Shown here one piece after another: positions 1 through 7,165 of a stretch of DNA of 64,000 bases; position 1 is the stretch's first letter, and every line of letters begins with the position of its first letter. The DNA lies in the NCBI RefSeq assembly GCF_900107735.1, contig NZ_FNQV01000001.1, positions 1 through 64,000 of the forward strand, written 5' to 3'. This DNA comes from Bowdeniella nasicola. GTDB lineage: Bacteria; Actinomycetota; Actinomycetes; Actinomycetales; Actinomycetaceae. The translations under genes and the position numbers were made by a program. The notes under the pieces were generated by a model. The model ran no database searches, was not told the DNA's origin, and saw only the letters and a program-made list of their open reading frames with translations.

Positions 1-2
1 CG

Positions 3-359
3 GCAGCGTTCTGGCAACGGGCACGAACCTTCTTCGCAGCCGCCGGGATCGTGGTCACCGGGGTGATGACTGATAACGGCAGCTGCTACCGGTCCGGGCT
101 CTTCAAAGAATCGCTCGGGAAACATGTGACACATCGATTCACTCGTCCGTATCGTCCCCAAACAAACGGCAAGGTCGAACGCTTCAACCGCACACTGGCT
201 GAGGAATGGGCATATGCCGACACCTATGGCACTGATGAAGCCAGGGCCGCAACCTACGACGCCTGGCTTCATCACTACAATCATCACAGACCCCATACCG
301 GCATCGGTGGTCTTACTCCATCAGAACGCGTTCACAACCTCACGGGGAACTACAACTAG
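3..359 (+). CDS. IS481-type transposase, C-terminal part (runs off left edge)
   Basis: The reading frame is open from base 3, so the gene begins outside the window and only its last 118 codons are present. The product is the C-terminal half of a DDE (rve-type) integrase core. A second catalytic Asp lies in VMTDNGSCYRSG, and the catalytic Glu lies in KVERFNRTLAEEW. The segment HHYNHHRPHTGIGG is followed by the typical TPSERV tail. These are hallmarks of IS481-family transposases common in Actinobacteria. The stop codon lies about 70 nt before idi, so the element borders the carotenoid operon. I could not identify a terminal inverted repeat, so the exact right end of the element is unknown. The visible part is intact. 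Confidence 0.9.
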   Translation, partial: AAFWQRARTFFAAAGIVVTGVMTDNGSCYRSGLFKESLGKHVTHRFTRPYRPQTNGKVERFNRTLAEEWAYADTYGTDEARAATYDAWLHHYNHHRPHTGIGGLTPSERVHNLTGNYN

Positions 360-360
360 C

Positions 361-429
361 GCGATCGAAAATAGGTAGATAGGCTATCAAACATTCTAAC
401 TAGGTAATGTCGTCGAAAGGGGAGGCGCT
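361..429 (+). promoter_or_regulatory. Promoter region of the carotenoid operon, with small inverted repeat
   Basis: This 69-nt AT-rich gap between the transposase and idi must contain the operon promoter unless transcription enters from the IS. It holds a perfect inverted repeat GATAG-G-CTATC at 378-388. A Shine-Dalgarno stretch (AAAGGGGAGG, 416-425) lies just before the GTG start at 430. MarR-type CrtR repressors act at this position in corynebacterial crt operons, but no regulator gene is adjacent here. Calling the repeat an operator is a guess. Confidence 0.35.
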
Positions 430-993
430 GTGGAAGAGGTCGTACTTCTTGACGACTCTGGGTTGGCTATCGGATCGGCGCCGAAAGACCGTGTCCACAC
501 TCGTGAGACTCCGCTTCATTTGGCGTTCAGCTGTTATGTCCTGGATCGGGCCGGGAGGCTCCTGCTGTCACGACGGGCGGTGACAAAGCAGACGTGGCCC
601 GGCGTGTGGACCAACAGCTTTTGCGGGCATCCCGCACCGGGCGAAGCCCTTGAGGCAGCGGTTCAGCGTCGCGCCGAGACCGAACTCGGATTTGACGTGA
701 CCGGTATCGAGATGGCTTTGCCGGACTTTCGCTACCGCGCAGTCGACCACAGCGGAGTCGTCGAAAACGAACTGTGCCCGGTACTGATCGCTGCGACCTC
801 TTGCGAGGTGACGCCGAATCCGGACGAGGTGGGCCAGGTTGCCTGGGTCGAGCTGGAGAATTTCGAGTCGGCATTGTCCCTCGTGCCCTTCGCCTTCAGC
901 CCATGGTCGACGATGCAGTTTCCGAAGATTGCAGATCGGCTACGAGTTAGACGCCGAAGCTTGCTCGAATCGAGCGAGAGCCCGCCATCGTGA
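430..993 (+). CDS. idi: Isopentenyl-diphosphate delta-isomerase, type I
   Basis: The 187-residue product interconverts isopentenyl and dimethylallyl diphosphate and so supplies the starter unit for carotenoid synthesis. It is a Nudix-fold protein of the usual type I length. The catalytic Cys65 is seen in NSFCGHP. The second active-site region, with Glu112 and Glu114, is seen in VVENELCPV. Metal-binding His residues are also present. The start is GTG at 430, behind a strong purine-rich ribosome site. It is the first gene of the carotenoid operon and overlaps crtE by 4 nt (GTGA), which suggests translational coupling. An idi gene fused into a crt operon is known in several Actinobacteria. Confidence 0.93.
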   Translation: MEEVVLLDDSGLAIGSAPKDRVHTRETPLHLAFSCYVLDRAGRLLLSRRAVTKQTWPGVWTNSFCGHPAPGEALEAAVQRRAETELGFDVTGIEMALPDFRYRAVDHSGVVENELCPVLIAATSCEVTPNPDEVGQVAWVELENFESALSLVPFAFSPWSTMQFPKIADRLRVRRRSLLESSESPPS

Positions 994-2105
994 CCTCCCC
1001 GGCCCAAGCGACGCTGAGCGGTTCGCTCCTGGCCCCCTTCCGTGAGGAACTGGGCTCGCAGCTGCGCGACCTCACGAGGGCAGCAGAGCCCTACGGCCCA
1101 GCATTCACCGAGCTTTGGATTCTCACAGAGCAGCAGATTCTCGGTGGGAAACTGATCCGACCACAACTCTTCCTTGATGCGTACGGGGCGCTCGAGCAGC
1201 CTGCGGACCCTGTCCTGACAGAGCGCGACATCGTGAAGCTCGCGGTGGCCATCGAGCTCCTCCATTTCTCTTACCTTCTGCACGATGACGTCATTGATGG
1301 CGATCTGAAGCGCCGTGGTCACCCGAACTTGGTTGCGGTGCTTAGCGACAGACTCGAGGCACGCGGCGTGCCTCGCCGTCATCGCGATATGGGGCATCTC
1401 GACGCACTGCACTGGGGTCGTACCGGCGCGATTCTCATGGGGGACCTTCTGCTGTCCGCGGTGCACCAGATCTTTGCTCGGATCTGCGCTCCGGAACACA
1501 TTCGTATCGCGCTCCTCGACCTCCTCGACCACACCATTCGAGAGACGGTGGCGGGCGAATACCTCGATGTCGGCCTCAGCGACGGTGCGATCCAGCCCCA
1601 CCTGCCCACGGTTTTGAGCATGTCCGCCTATAAGACCGCCTCCTATACCTTCCAACTTCCGTTGAGGGCGGCGGCGATAGTGGCGCAGCAGCCGTCGGAG
1701 CTTGAACGTGAGACGGCTGCCATCGGACACCACCTCGGATTGGCCTACCAACTGCAAGACGATCTGCTCTCGGTTTTTGGTCAGCCCCAGGATCACGGAA
1801 AGGACGCCTTTTCCGACCTGCGCGAAGGGAAACAAACGGCCATCATCTGCTACGCACGCCACACATCCTGCTGGCCGCAGATCGAACAGGACTTTGGTGA
1901 CCCGCATTTAGCGGTGGAGCAGGGCGAGAACCTGCGGGAACTGCTCAGCGAATGCGGCGCGAGGGAGTTTGTTGAAGGGCTCATCGCAGTCGAGATCGCA
2001 GGAGTTGAACACAAGATTGCTGCGGACGGGCCGCACAGCTTGCCTGAGGAACTTCGCGACGTCATCCATCGATACGGCGAAGGTCTGAAGGGGCGAGCCG
2101 CATGA
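990..2105 (+). CDS. crtE: Geranylgeranyl diphosphate synthase
   Basis: This polyprenyl synthase (371 aa) condenses isopentenyl diphosphate onto allylic diphosphates to give the C20 precursor of phytoene. The first aspartate-rich motif is LLHDDVID (Asp99, Asp100, Asp103), followed by the basic KRRGHPN. The second is QLQDDLLSVFG (Asp257, Asp258), followed by GKDAFSDLREGK. A Lys-Thr pair in AYKTASYTF (215-216) is also typical. The length matches actinobacterial CrtE/IdsA proteins. The start is GTG and overlaps the idi stop; the gene's own stop overlaps the crtB ATG. The exact chain length (C15 versus C20) cannot be read from the sequence, but the operon context points to C20. Confidence 0.92.
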   Translation: MTSPAQATLSGSLLAPFREELGSQLRDLTRAAEPYGPAFTELWILTEQQILGGKLIRPQLFLDAYGALEQPADPVLTERDIVKLAVAIELLHFSYLLHDDVIDGDLKRRGHPNLVAVLSDRLEARGVPRRHRDMGHLDALHWGRTGAILMGDLLLSAVHQIFARICAPEHIRIALLDLLDHTIRETVAGEYLDVGLSDGAIQPHLPTVLSMSAYKTASYTFQLPLRAAAIVAQQPSELERETAAIGHHLGLAYQLQDDLLSVFGQPQDHGKDAFSDLREGKQTAIICYARHTSCWPQIEQDFGDPHLAVEQGENLRELLSECGAREFVEGLIAVEIAGVEHKIAADGPHSLPEELRDVIHRYGEGLKGRAA

Positions 2106-2992
2106 AAAGTGCGCTACGGATGTTCACGGCGGTAGCGAGCAAAGTCGCTGATCAGGTCATCACGGACTACTCCACGTCCTTCGGAGCTGCGACCCGGCTG
2201 CTCGGAGCGCGGCACCGTCAACATATCCGCAATGTCTACGCACTCGTTCGAGTCGCCGACGAAATTGTCGACGGCGTCGCTGCCGAAGCCGGTCTTTCCA
2301 TCGATGATCAAATGGCGACGCTCCAGCGATACATCGACGAGGTGGAGAGAGCACTAGCATCGGGGTACTCGCCCGATCTCGTGATTCACGCCTTTGCGAC
2401 GACGGCTCGCCAATGCGATATTTCCACCGAACTGACCACGCCATTCTTCGAATCCATGGCATCCGACATCATCCGCAACAGCAACCCCGACGGTGGGGCG
2501 AGCCTCAGTCGGGAAGAGCATGCCGAATATGTCTACGGATCCGCGGAGGTCGTTGGGCTGATGTGCCTGCGCGTCTTCACCCGAGGCATACCCATGGCGC
2601 CAGAGACCCGAGCTCGCCTCGAGCGCGGCGCACGCCAACTTGGCGCAGCGTTCCAAAACGTCAACTTCCTGCGGGATCTGGCTGACGACAGCGAGCGGCT
2701 TGGGCGCCACTATCTCACCCACGATGCAGAATTAACGGACGAGACTCGTAGCCAGTGGGTCGCAACGATTCGCGCGCAACTCTCCGACGCCGAGGCCGTC
2801 ATACCGATGCTGCCGCGAGATTGCCGGGCCGCGGTGCGCACGGCGCACGCCATCTTTTCCGATCTCACCGACCGGATCGCACACGTTCCCGCAGCCGAGC
2901 TGTATCAGCGCCGTATCCGGGTACCAAATCCTCGCAAAACTGTGATGGCTGGAAGCGCCATCCTCGCGACCGCTGTGGAGCGTCGATCATGA
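2102..2992 (+). CDS. crtB: Phytoene synthase
   Basis: The 296-residue product joins two geranylgeranyl diphosphates head to head into C40 phytoene. It belongs to the squalene/phytoene synthase family. The first Mg-binding motif is RVADEIVDG (Asp53, Asp57) and the second is NFLRDLADDSERLGRHYL (Asp192, Asp196). The N-terminal YSTSFGAATRLL segment is also typical of the family. ATG overlaps the crtE stop (ATGA), and the stop overlaps the crtI ATG in the same way. The length is normal and no defects were seen. Confidence 0.93.
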   Translation: MKSALRMFTAVASKVADQVITDYSTSFGAATRLLGARHRQHIRNVYALVRVADEIVDGVAAEAGLSIDDQMATLQRYIDEVERALASGYSPDLVIHAFATTARQCDISTELTTPFFESMASDIIRNSNPDGGASLSREEHAEYVYGSAEVVGLMCLRVFTRGIPMAPETRARLERGARQLGAAFQNVNFLRDLADDSERLGRHYLTHDAELTDETRSQWVATIRAQLSDAEAVIPMLPRDCRAAVRTAHAIFSDLTDRIAHVPAAELYQRRIRVPNPRKTVMAGSAILATAVERRS

Positions 2993-4563
2993 CAAGAACA
3001 GTAATTATCGGAGCCGGTCTCGGCGGACTGGCGACCGCAGCGCTCTTGGCACGTGAAGGGCGCGAAGTCGTCGTGCTAGAGAAAAACGCGGACATTGGCG
3101 GCCGAATCGGAAACCTTGAGACAGCTGGCTTCCGATTCGATACCGGGCCCTCGTGGTACCTCATGCCCGAAGTGATGGAGCACTTTTTCAATCTCCTTGG
3201 CACCTCGACAGATCACGAGCTTCGACTCCGCCCACTGCAGCCGGCATACCAGGTTGTCAGCGAACCGGGCGCATCGCGCGTTCCGCCGGTGACGATCCCG
3301 CGCGGAGTCGAGCACGTCGCGCGCACTTTTGAAGCGTTGGAGCGTGGCGGCGGCGCCAAACTCCGCCGCTATCTGTCATCGGCCCGCCGTACCTATGACA
3401 TGGCGCTGCGCTACTTCTTGTACAACCCCTTCACGCGGTATCGCACGCTAATTTCTCCGGAGATTCTGCGCGGCAGTCCGACTCTGGTGCGACTGCTGGG
3501 TCAGTCGCTCGAACGCTACATCAATTCCCGGTTCTCGCACCCGGTGCTGCGCCAAATCCTCGGATTTCACGCGGTCTTCATTGGCACGAGCCCGATGGCA
3601 GCGCCGGCAATGTACCACCTCATGAGTTACATGGATCTGGACCAGGGAGTGTTTTATCCCGAAGGGGGCTTCACCACTCTCACGGATCGGATAGCCCACC
3701 ATGCTCGTGCCGCCGGCGCGAGAATCGTGACGGGGGCGGAAGTTACCGGAATTGATACCGTTCCGGGCCGTGGCCGCAAGCACCGCGTCCGCCAGGTTCG
3801 GTGGTGCGATGAGGCGGGGGAGATCCACCATGAACCGGCTGATGTCGTCGTCTCCAATGCAGACCTCCACCACACCGAAACACAACTGCTCAAACCGCAG
3901 CAGCAAACCTATCCCGAACGTTGGTGGCGGCGACGCACGAGCGGCCCAAGCGCGGTCATCGCGTACCTGGGAGTGCGCGGCGAGCTGCCTCAGCTGCAGC
4001 ACCACAACCTGTTCTTTACGCGAGACTGGCACACCAACTTCGAAGCGATCTTCGGCAACAACCAGCGTTTTGTCGACCCGGCATCGCTCTATGTCTGTAA
4101 GGCGAGCGCCACCGACCCTAGCGTCGCGCCCCCAGGCCACGAGAACCTCTTCATCCTGATTCCTGGGCCACCGGATCTCACGGTCGGGAGCGGCGGAGCC
4201 GATGGTGGTGGCGATGAGCAGGTAGAGCTCATTGCCGATCGCGCGATCGACCAGATCGCCCAGTGGTCCGACATCCCCGACCTGCGGGAGCGTATCGTGA
4301 TGCGGCAAACCCTCGGGCCGTGCGACTACCAGCGAGACTTCCACTCGTGGCAGGGCAGCATGCTCGGCCCGGCACATATCTTGAGTCAGAGCGCGATGTT
4401 CCGTGCCCAGAACCAGTCTACGAAGGTCGACGGCCTGTATTACGTCGGCGCCACAACCGCGCCCGGGATTGGGGTGCCGATGTGCTTGATTAGCGCGGAA
4501 GTCGTACTGAAGCGCATCCGCGGTGATCACAGCGCTGGCCCGATCCCGGTGGTGGAGGACTGA
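2989..4563 (+). CDS. crtI: Phytoene desaturase (lycopene-forming)
   Basis: The FAD-dependent desaturase (524 aa) converts phytoene to lycopene, the substrate of the following elongase and cyclase. The N-terminal dinucleotide-binding motif GAGLGGLATA is at residues 8-17. It is followed by VVVLEKNADIGGR and the substrate-side segment FRFDTGPSW, characteristic of CrtI. A C-terminal FAD motif, YYVGATTAPGIGVPM, is present. The open frame extends upstream into crtB, but ATG 2989 is chosen because it makes an ATGA overlap with crtB and gives the canonical N-terminus right before the Rossmann motif. The number of desaturation steps cannot be read directly. Confidence 0.93.
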   Translation: MTRTVIIGAGLGGLATAALLAREGREVVVLEKNADIGGRIGNLETAGFRFDTGPSWYLMPEVMEHFFNLLGTSTDHELRLRPLQPAYQVVSEPGASRVPPVTIPRGVEHVARTFEALERGGGAKLRRYLSSARRTYDMALRYFLYNPFTRYRTLISPEILRGSPTLVRLLGQSLERYINSRFSHPVLRQILGFHAVFIGTSPMAAPAMYHLMSYMDLDQGVFYPEGGFTTLTDRIAHHARAAGARIVTGAEVTGIDTVPGRGRKHRVRQVRWCDEAGEIHHEPADVVVSNADLHHTETQLLKPQQQTYPERWWRRRTSGPSAVIAYLGVRGELPQLQHHNLFFTRDWHTNFEAIFGNNQRFVDPASLYVCKASATDPSVAPPGHENLFILIPGPPDLTVGSGGADGGGDEQVELIADRAIDQIAQWSDIPDLRERIVMRQTLGPCDYQRDFHSWQGSMLGPAHILSQSAMFRAQNQSTKVDGLYYVGATTAPGIGVPMCLISAEVVLKRIRGDHSAGPIPVVED

Positions 4564-4895
4564 TGCCCGGCCTGTATCTCGCCGCGTTGCTCGTCAGCAT
4601 TGCGGGCATGGCGCTCATTGACCGACGCTTCCGACTGTTTTTCTGGCGTGACCCCATCGCCGCCACGATCGTCACGGTTATTGGGGTTGGACTGTTCGTC
4701 GTGTGGGATCTGGTGGGCATTTCTCACGGCATCTTCGTGCGCGGTCAAGGAGCCATCGCAACGGGGGCGCTCTTAGCTCCCGAGCTCCCGATCGAAGAGC
4801 CCGTATTTCTGGTGCTGCTCGTCATGTGCATCATGATTGCGTTCACCGGCAGCGCGCGGATGCTGGCCTACGTCCGTCGCCGGAGGGGGCCATGA
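4563..4895 (+). CDS. crtYe: C50 carotenoid cyclase, first small subunit (CrtYe/CrtYg type)
   Basis: This 110-residue membrane protein has about three transmembrane segments. It is one half of a heterodimeric lycopene-type cyclase that closes the rings of C50 carotenoids. Diagnostic features are FFWRDP near residue 27, WDLVGISHGIF, and the acidic LPIEEPVF motif near residue 75, which corresponds to the PxE(E/D) motif of lycopene cyclase domains. Its ATG overlaps the crtI stop (TGATG) and its stop overlaps the next gene. Whether the enzyme makes epsilon rings (decaprenoxanthin) or gamma rings (sarcinaxanthin) cannot be told from these motifs. Confidence 0.85.
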   Translation: MPGLYLAALLVSIAGMALIDRRFRLFFWRDPIAATIVTVIGVGLFVVWDLVGISHGIFVRGQGAIATGALLAPELPIEEPVFLVLLVMCIMIAFTGSARMLAYVRRRRGP

Positions 4896-6079
4896 CGTAT
4901 CCAGCTCTCGCGATGCTCGGCCTCGCTGTCGCGATCCTGATTGCCCTTCTTGCTTGGGGATACGTGAGGCTGCGTGGAAGGCGCCTGCCCTCAAACGCCG
5001 CTGCCGCAATGATTGCAGCCTTCGTTATCGTCGCAGCGCTCACGGCGATCTTCGATAACCTCATGATCCGGCTCGATCTGTTTTCCTATCCACCTGAACT
5101 GCTGGCGGGCTGGCGGATCGGGCTCGCCCCTATCGAGGACTTTTCCTACCCATTGGCAGGCGTCATTGCTCTGCCGGTCATCTGGAGCGCGATCGAGCGG
5201 GCAAGTGCGCAGCGGCGCGCGGATTTCCAGCAGGTGGTGTGGGCCTCACGTCCGGTGAGCTGGATCAATACTGCCTTCCCCTTCGGCGCGACCTATCTGC
5301 TCACGACACGGGAGATCGATTGGGTTCTCGTCGTCGGGGTGCTGTACTTCCTCATTCCCTACAATCTGGCGATGTATGGCATCAACGATGTCTTTGACTA
5401 CGCCTCGGACATCGCGAACCCGCGGAAAGGTGGCATCGAGGGTGCGCTGCTCGCGCCGCGATTGCACCGGCCGCTGCTCATCGCCGTTGCGATCACGAAT
5501 ATTCCGTTACTTGTGTGGCTCGCGACCGCCGGAGGTCCGGCTGCGTGGGGCGCGGTGGCCGTGAGCGCATTCGCGGTCGTCGCTTATTCCGCCCCAAGGC
5601 TGCGGTTCAAGGAACGTCCGGTCCTCGACTCGGTCACCTCAAGTGCGCACTTCGTGAGTCCAGCCGTCGTCGGCTTGGCGCTCGCGGACGCGCAGGTGGG
5701 GCTGGGCGCACTCGTGACGTTGGTGGCCTTCTTCCTGTGGGGCATGGCGGCGCACGCGTTTGGAGCGATTCAGGATGTTTTGCCCGATCGGAAGGCGGGC
5801 ATCGGCTCGATTGCTACCGCGCTCGGGGCCCGGCGTACCGCGAGGTTCGCGCTGACGCTCTGGGTGATTGCAGGCCTCGCAATGCTTCTGACGCCGTGGC
5901 CAGGACCACTGGCAGCGGTGCTGGCTGTGCCGTATGTGCTTAATGGCGCGTCCTACTGGAACGTCACAGACGAGTCATCCGCGCGCGTGAATGTCGCCTG
6001 GCGACGCTTCATCTGGATGAACTATGTCTCGGGCTTCCTCTCCACGCTCATTCTCATCCTTGTATGGACGTCGAGCTAA
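4892..6079 (+). CDS. Fusion of C50 carotenoid cyclase second subunit (CrtYf-like) and lycopene elongase (CrtEb-like)
   Basis: One uninterrupted 395-residue frame carries two activities that are usually separate genes. Residues 1 to about 105 are a small membrane cyclase subunit, with the motifs FDNLMIRLDLF and APIEDFSYPL. From about residue 115 (VWASRPVSWINTAFPF) it is a UbiA-type prenyltransferase that adds C5 units to lycopene. The first UbiA motif is NDVFDYASD (165-173) and the second is QDVLPDRKAG. ATG 4892 overlaps the crtYe stop (ATGA). There is no stop codon or obvious internal start between the halves. From memory, a comparable cyclase-elongase fusion is reported from Dietzia. The product probably sits in the membrane with CrtYe. 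Confidence 0.88.
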   Translation: MTYPALAMLGLAVAILIALLAWGYVRLRGRRLPSNAAAAMIAAFVIVAALTAIFDNLMIRLDLFSYPPELLAGWRIGLAPIEDFSYPLAGVIALPVIWSAIERASAQRRADFQQVVWASRPVSWINTAFPFGATYLLTTREIDWVLVVGVLYFLIPYNLAMYGINDVFDYASDIANPRKGGIEGALLAPRLHRPLLIAVAITNIPLLVWLATAGGPAAWGAVAVSAFAVVAYSAPRLRFKERPVLDSVTSSAHFVSPAVVGLALADAQVGLGALVTLVAFFLWGMAAHAFGAIQDVLPDRKAGIGSIATALGARRTARFALTLWVIAGLAMLLTPWPGPLAAVLAVPYVLNGASYWNVTDESSARVNVAWRRFIWMNYVSGFLSTLILILVWTSS

Positions 6080-6425
6080 CCGACGCCCTGTCGCGCGCAG
6101 AGTACTCATCGCCCTTTTGGTCGGTGGTTGGTTACTGGCCCGGCTGGCGCGGAAGTATCCGCTGCTTCGCCGCCCCTTGGCCATCATGTACGCAGGCCTT
6201 GCGCTCGGTTACCTCATTTGGCGTATCGCGTACACGATCCCCACGGCGGCGACGTCCAATATCGTCTTTGGCTGGCTGCTTTTGGCGGTCGAACTCATCG
6301 GCATCGTTCAGACTTTGGGCTTCGCGGTGCTGTTCTGGACGCCCGCGCCTAAGCGCCTTGGGACACCTTTGACGTCGCACCCGAGCGTGGACGTACTCAT
6401 CATGACCTACAACGAACCGATTGAC
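6024..6425 (+). pseudogene. Truncated membrane glycosyltransferase (GT2, cellulose-synthase-like), 5' end only
   Basis: Frame +3 just after the elongase encodes two transmembrane helices (RVLIALLVGGWLLARL; the region around GYLIWRIAYTIP) and then HPSVDVLIMTYNEPID. That is the start of the GT-A domain of processive family 2 glycosyltransferases. Homology stops abruptly at NEPID, near base 6425, and the frame runs on into the antisense of another gene. The catalytic DxD and QxxRW motifs are missing, so this is a remnant. The start is uncertain; ATG 6024 would overlap the elongase gene by 56 nt. A glycosyltransferase commonly ends C50 carotenoid operons, so this may once have been part of the operon. 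Confidence 0.75.
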
Positions 6426-6799
6426 ATTCACCATGGCGAACTCGCCCGGGGTGAACTCAATAATGGGAAGTCCGCGCTCGGCCTTGGCGGCAACGTGGTG
6501 GATCGTATCCGGCTTGCCCTTGCAGTAGACGTTAGCGGGGGCAAAGTCCGTGACGTTTCCGCCGAGATCGATGCTCACCTTGGACTCCGCGGCCGGGGCG
6601 GGAGCCTCGGTCGTTTCTTCCGGGCTTGCTCTCCGTCGCGTCCTCAGTTTCCTCGGGGGAGCTATCCGTGGTCTCGGTCGCGGCCGGGGACGTTACAGGA
6701 GAGCTAGGAGACTCGGCGGGAGTATCCGACGAGCAAGCGGCCAGCGACAGGCCGAGGGTCAAGCACGGCAAGAGCGGTGACGCGGCGAGTGTTTTTCAT
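6425..6799 (-). pseudogene. Frameshifted and truncated lipoprotein gene (possibly LpqH-like)
   Basis: On the minus strand, an ATG at 6799 behind GGAG begins MKNTRRVTALA. After a one-base shift this continues as CLTLGLSLAACSSD, a lipobox signal peptide. A Ser/Thr/Pro/Glu-rich linker follows. A second frameshift, near 6600-6620, is needed to reach APAAESKVSIDLGG and then NVYCKGKPDTIHH and IEFTPGEFAMV. The frame then runs into the antisense of the glycosyltransferase fragment at about 6425. So the gene has at least two frameshifts and has lost its 3' end. I cannot name the family with certainty; the pattern is reminiscent of actinobacterial surface lipoproteins. Confidence 0.65.
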
Positions 6800-7165
6800 A
6801 TCTCCGGTTTGGCGCGACCTGCCCACCCCCGCGCGCCGTATCTCCATCATCACAGGCACTAGGGCTGAGGTGGCCGGGCGGCAAAGCTCTGGCCAGCGTC
6901 TCCAGTTCGTGCCATACTTCAACGTGCGCACACTCGTGCGCACGTGATTTGAGAGGTCCAACCATGGCAGCCATGCAGCTCCGACGCGAATTCGCGTCGC
7001 GCGAGCCACGCCTGGCTTTTGCCTACCTACTCAAGCAAGGACTTGGCGACCAACGCTAAGCCTTGGGGTAGTGGACCACCATTCTTATCGACTTATAGCT
7101 TCGCGAATTCCGTCGACGACGACGGTGGTCGCTGCCCCTGTGTCACCACAACAGGAGGAAGAAAC
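6800..7165 (+). promoter_or_regulatory. rtcB leader region with two perfect inverted repeats
   Basis: These 366 nt separate the lipoprotein remnant from rtcB. A 9-bp inverted repeat with a 6-nt loop lies at 6922-6945 (arms ACGTGCGCA and TGCGCACGT). An 18-bp uninterrupted palindrome lies at 6982-6999 (CGACGCGAATTCGCGTCG). A 31-codon frame (6964-7059) spans the palindrome. The rtcB ribosome site AGGAGGAAG (7153-7161) ends the region. No tRNA-like fold was recognised. What binds or folds here is unknown. Confidence 0.5.
6964..7059 (+). CDS. Possible 31-residue leader peptide upstream of rtcB
   Basis: ATG 6964 follows GAGAGG (6951-6956) at a workable distance and opens a frame of 31 codons ending in TAA at 7057-7059. 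The peptide is basic in its first half (MQLRREFASREPR). The 18-bp palindrome at 6982-6999 falls inside it. It has no recognisable domain and no runs of a single amino acid. It could be a real small protein, a regulatory leader peptide or chance. Confidence 0.25.
   Translation: MAAMQLRREFASREPRLAFAYLLKQGLGDQR

Noticed and set aside
6880-7160. Possible tRNA-like or Y-RNA-like element before rtcB
   Set aside because: I looked for a T-loop (GTTCRA) with paired arms and an acceptor stem and found none that fold together.
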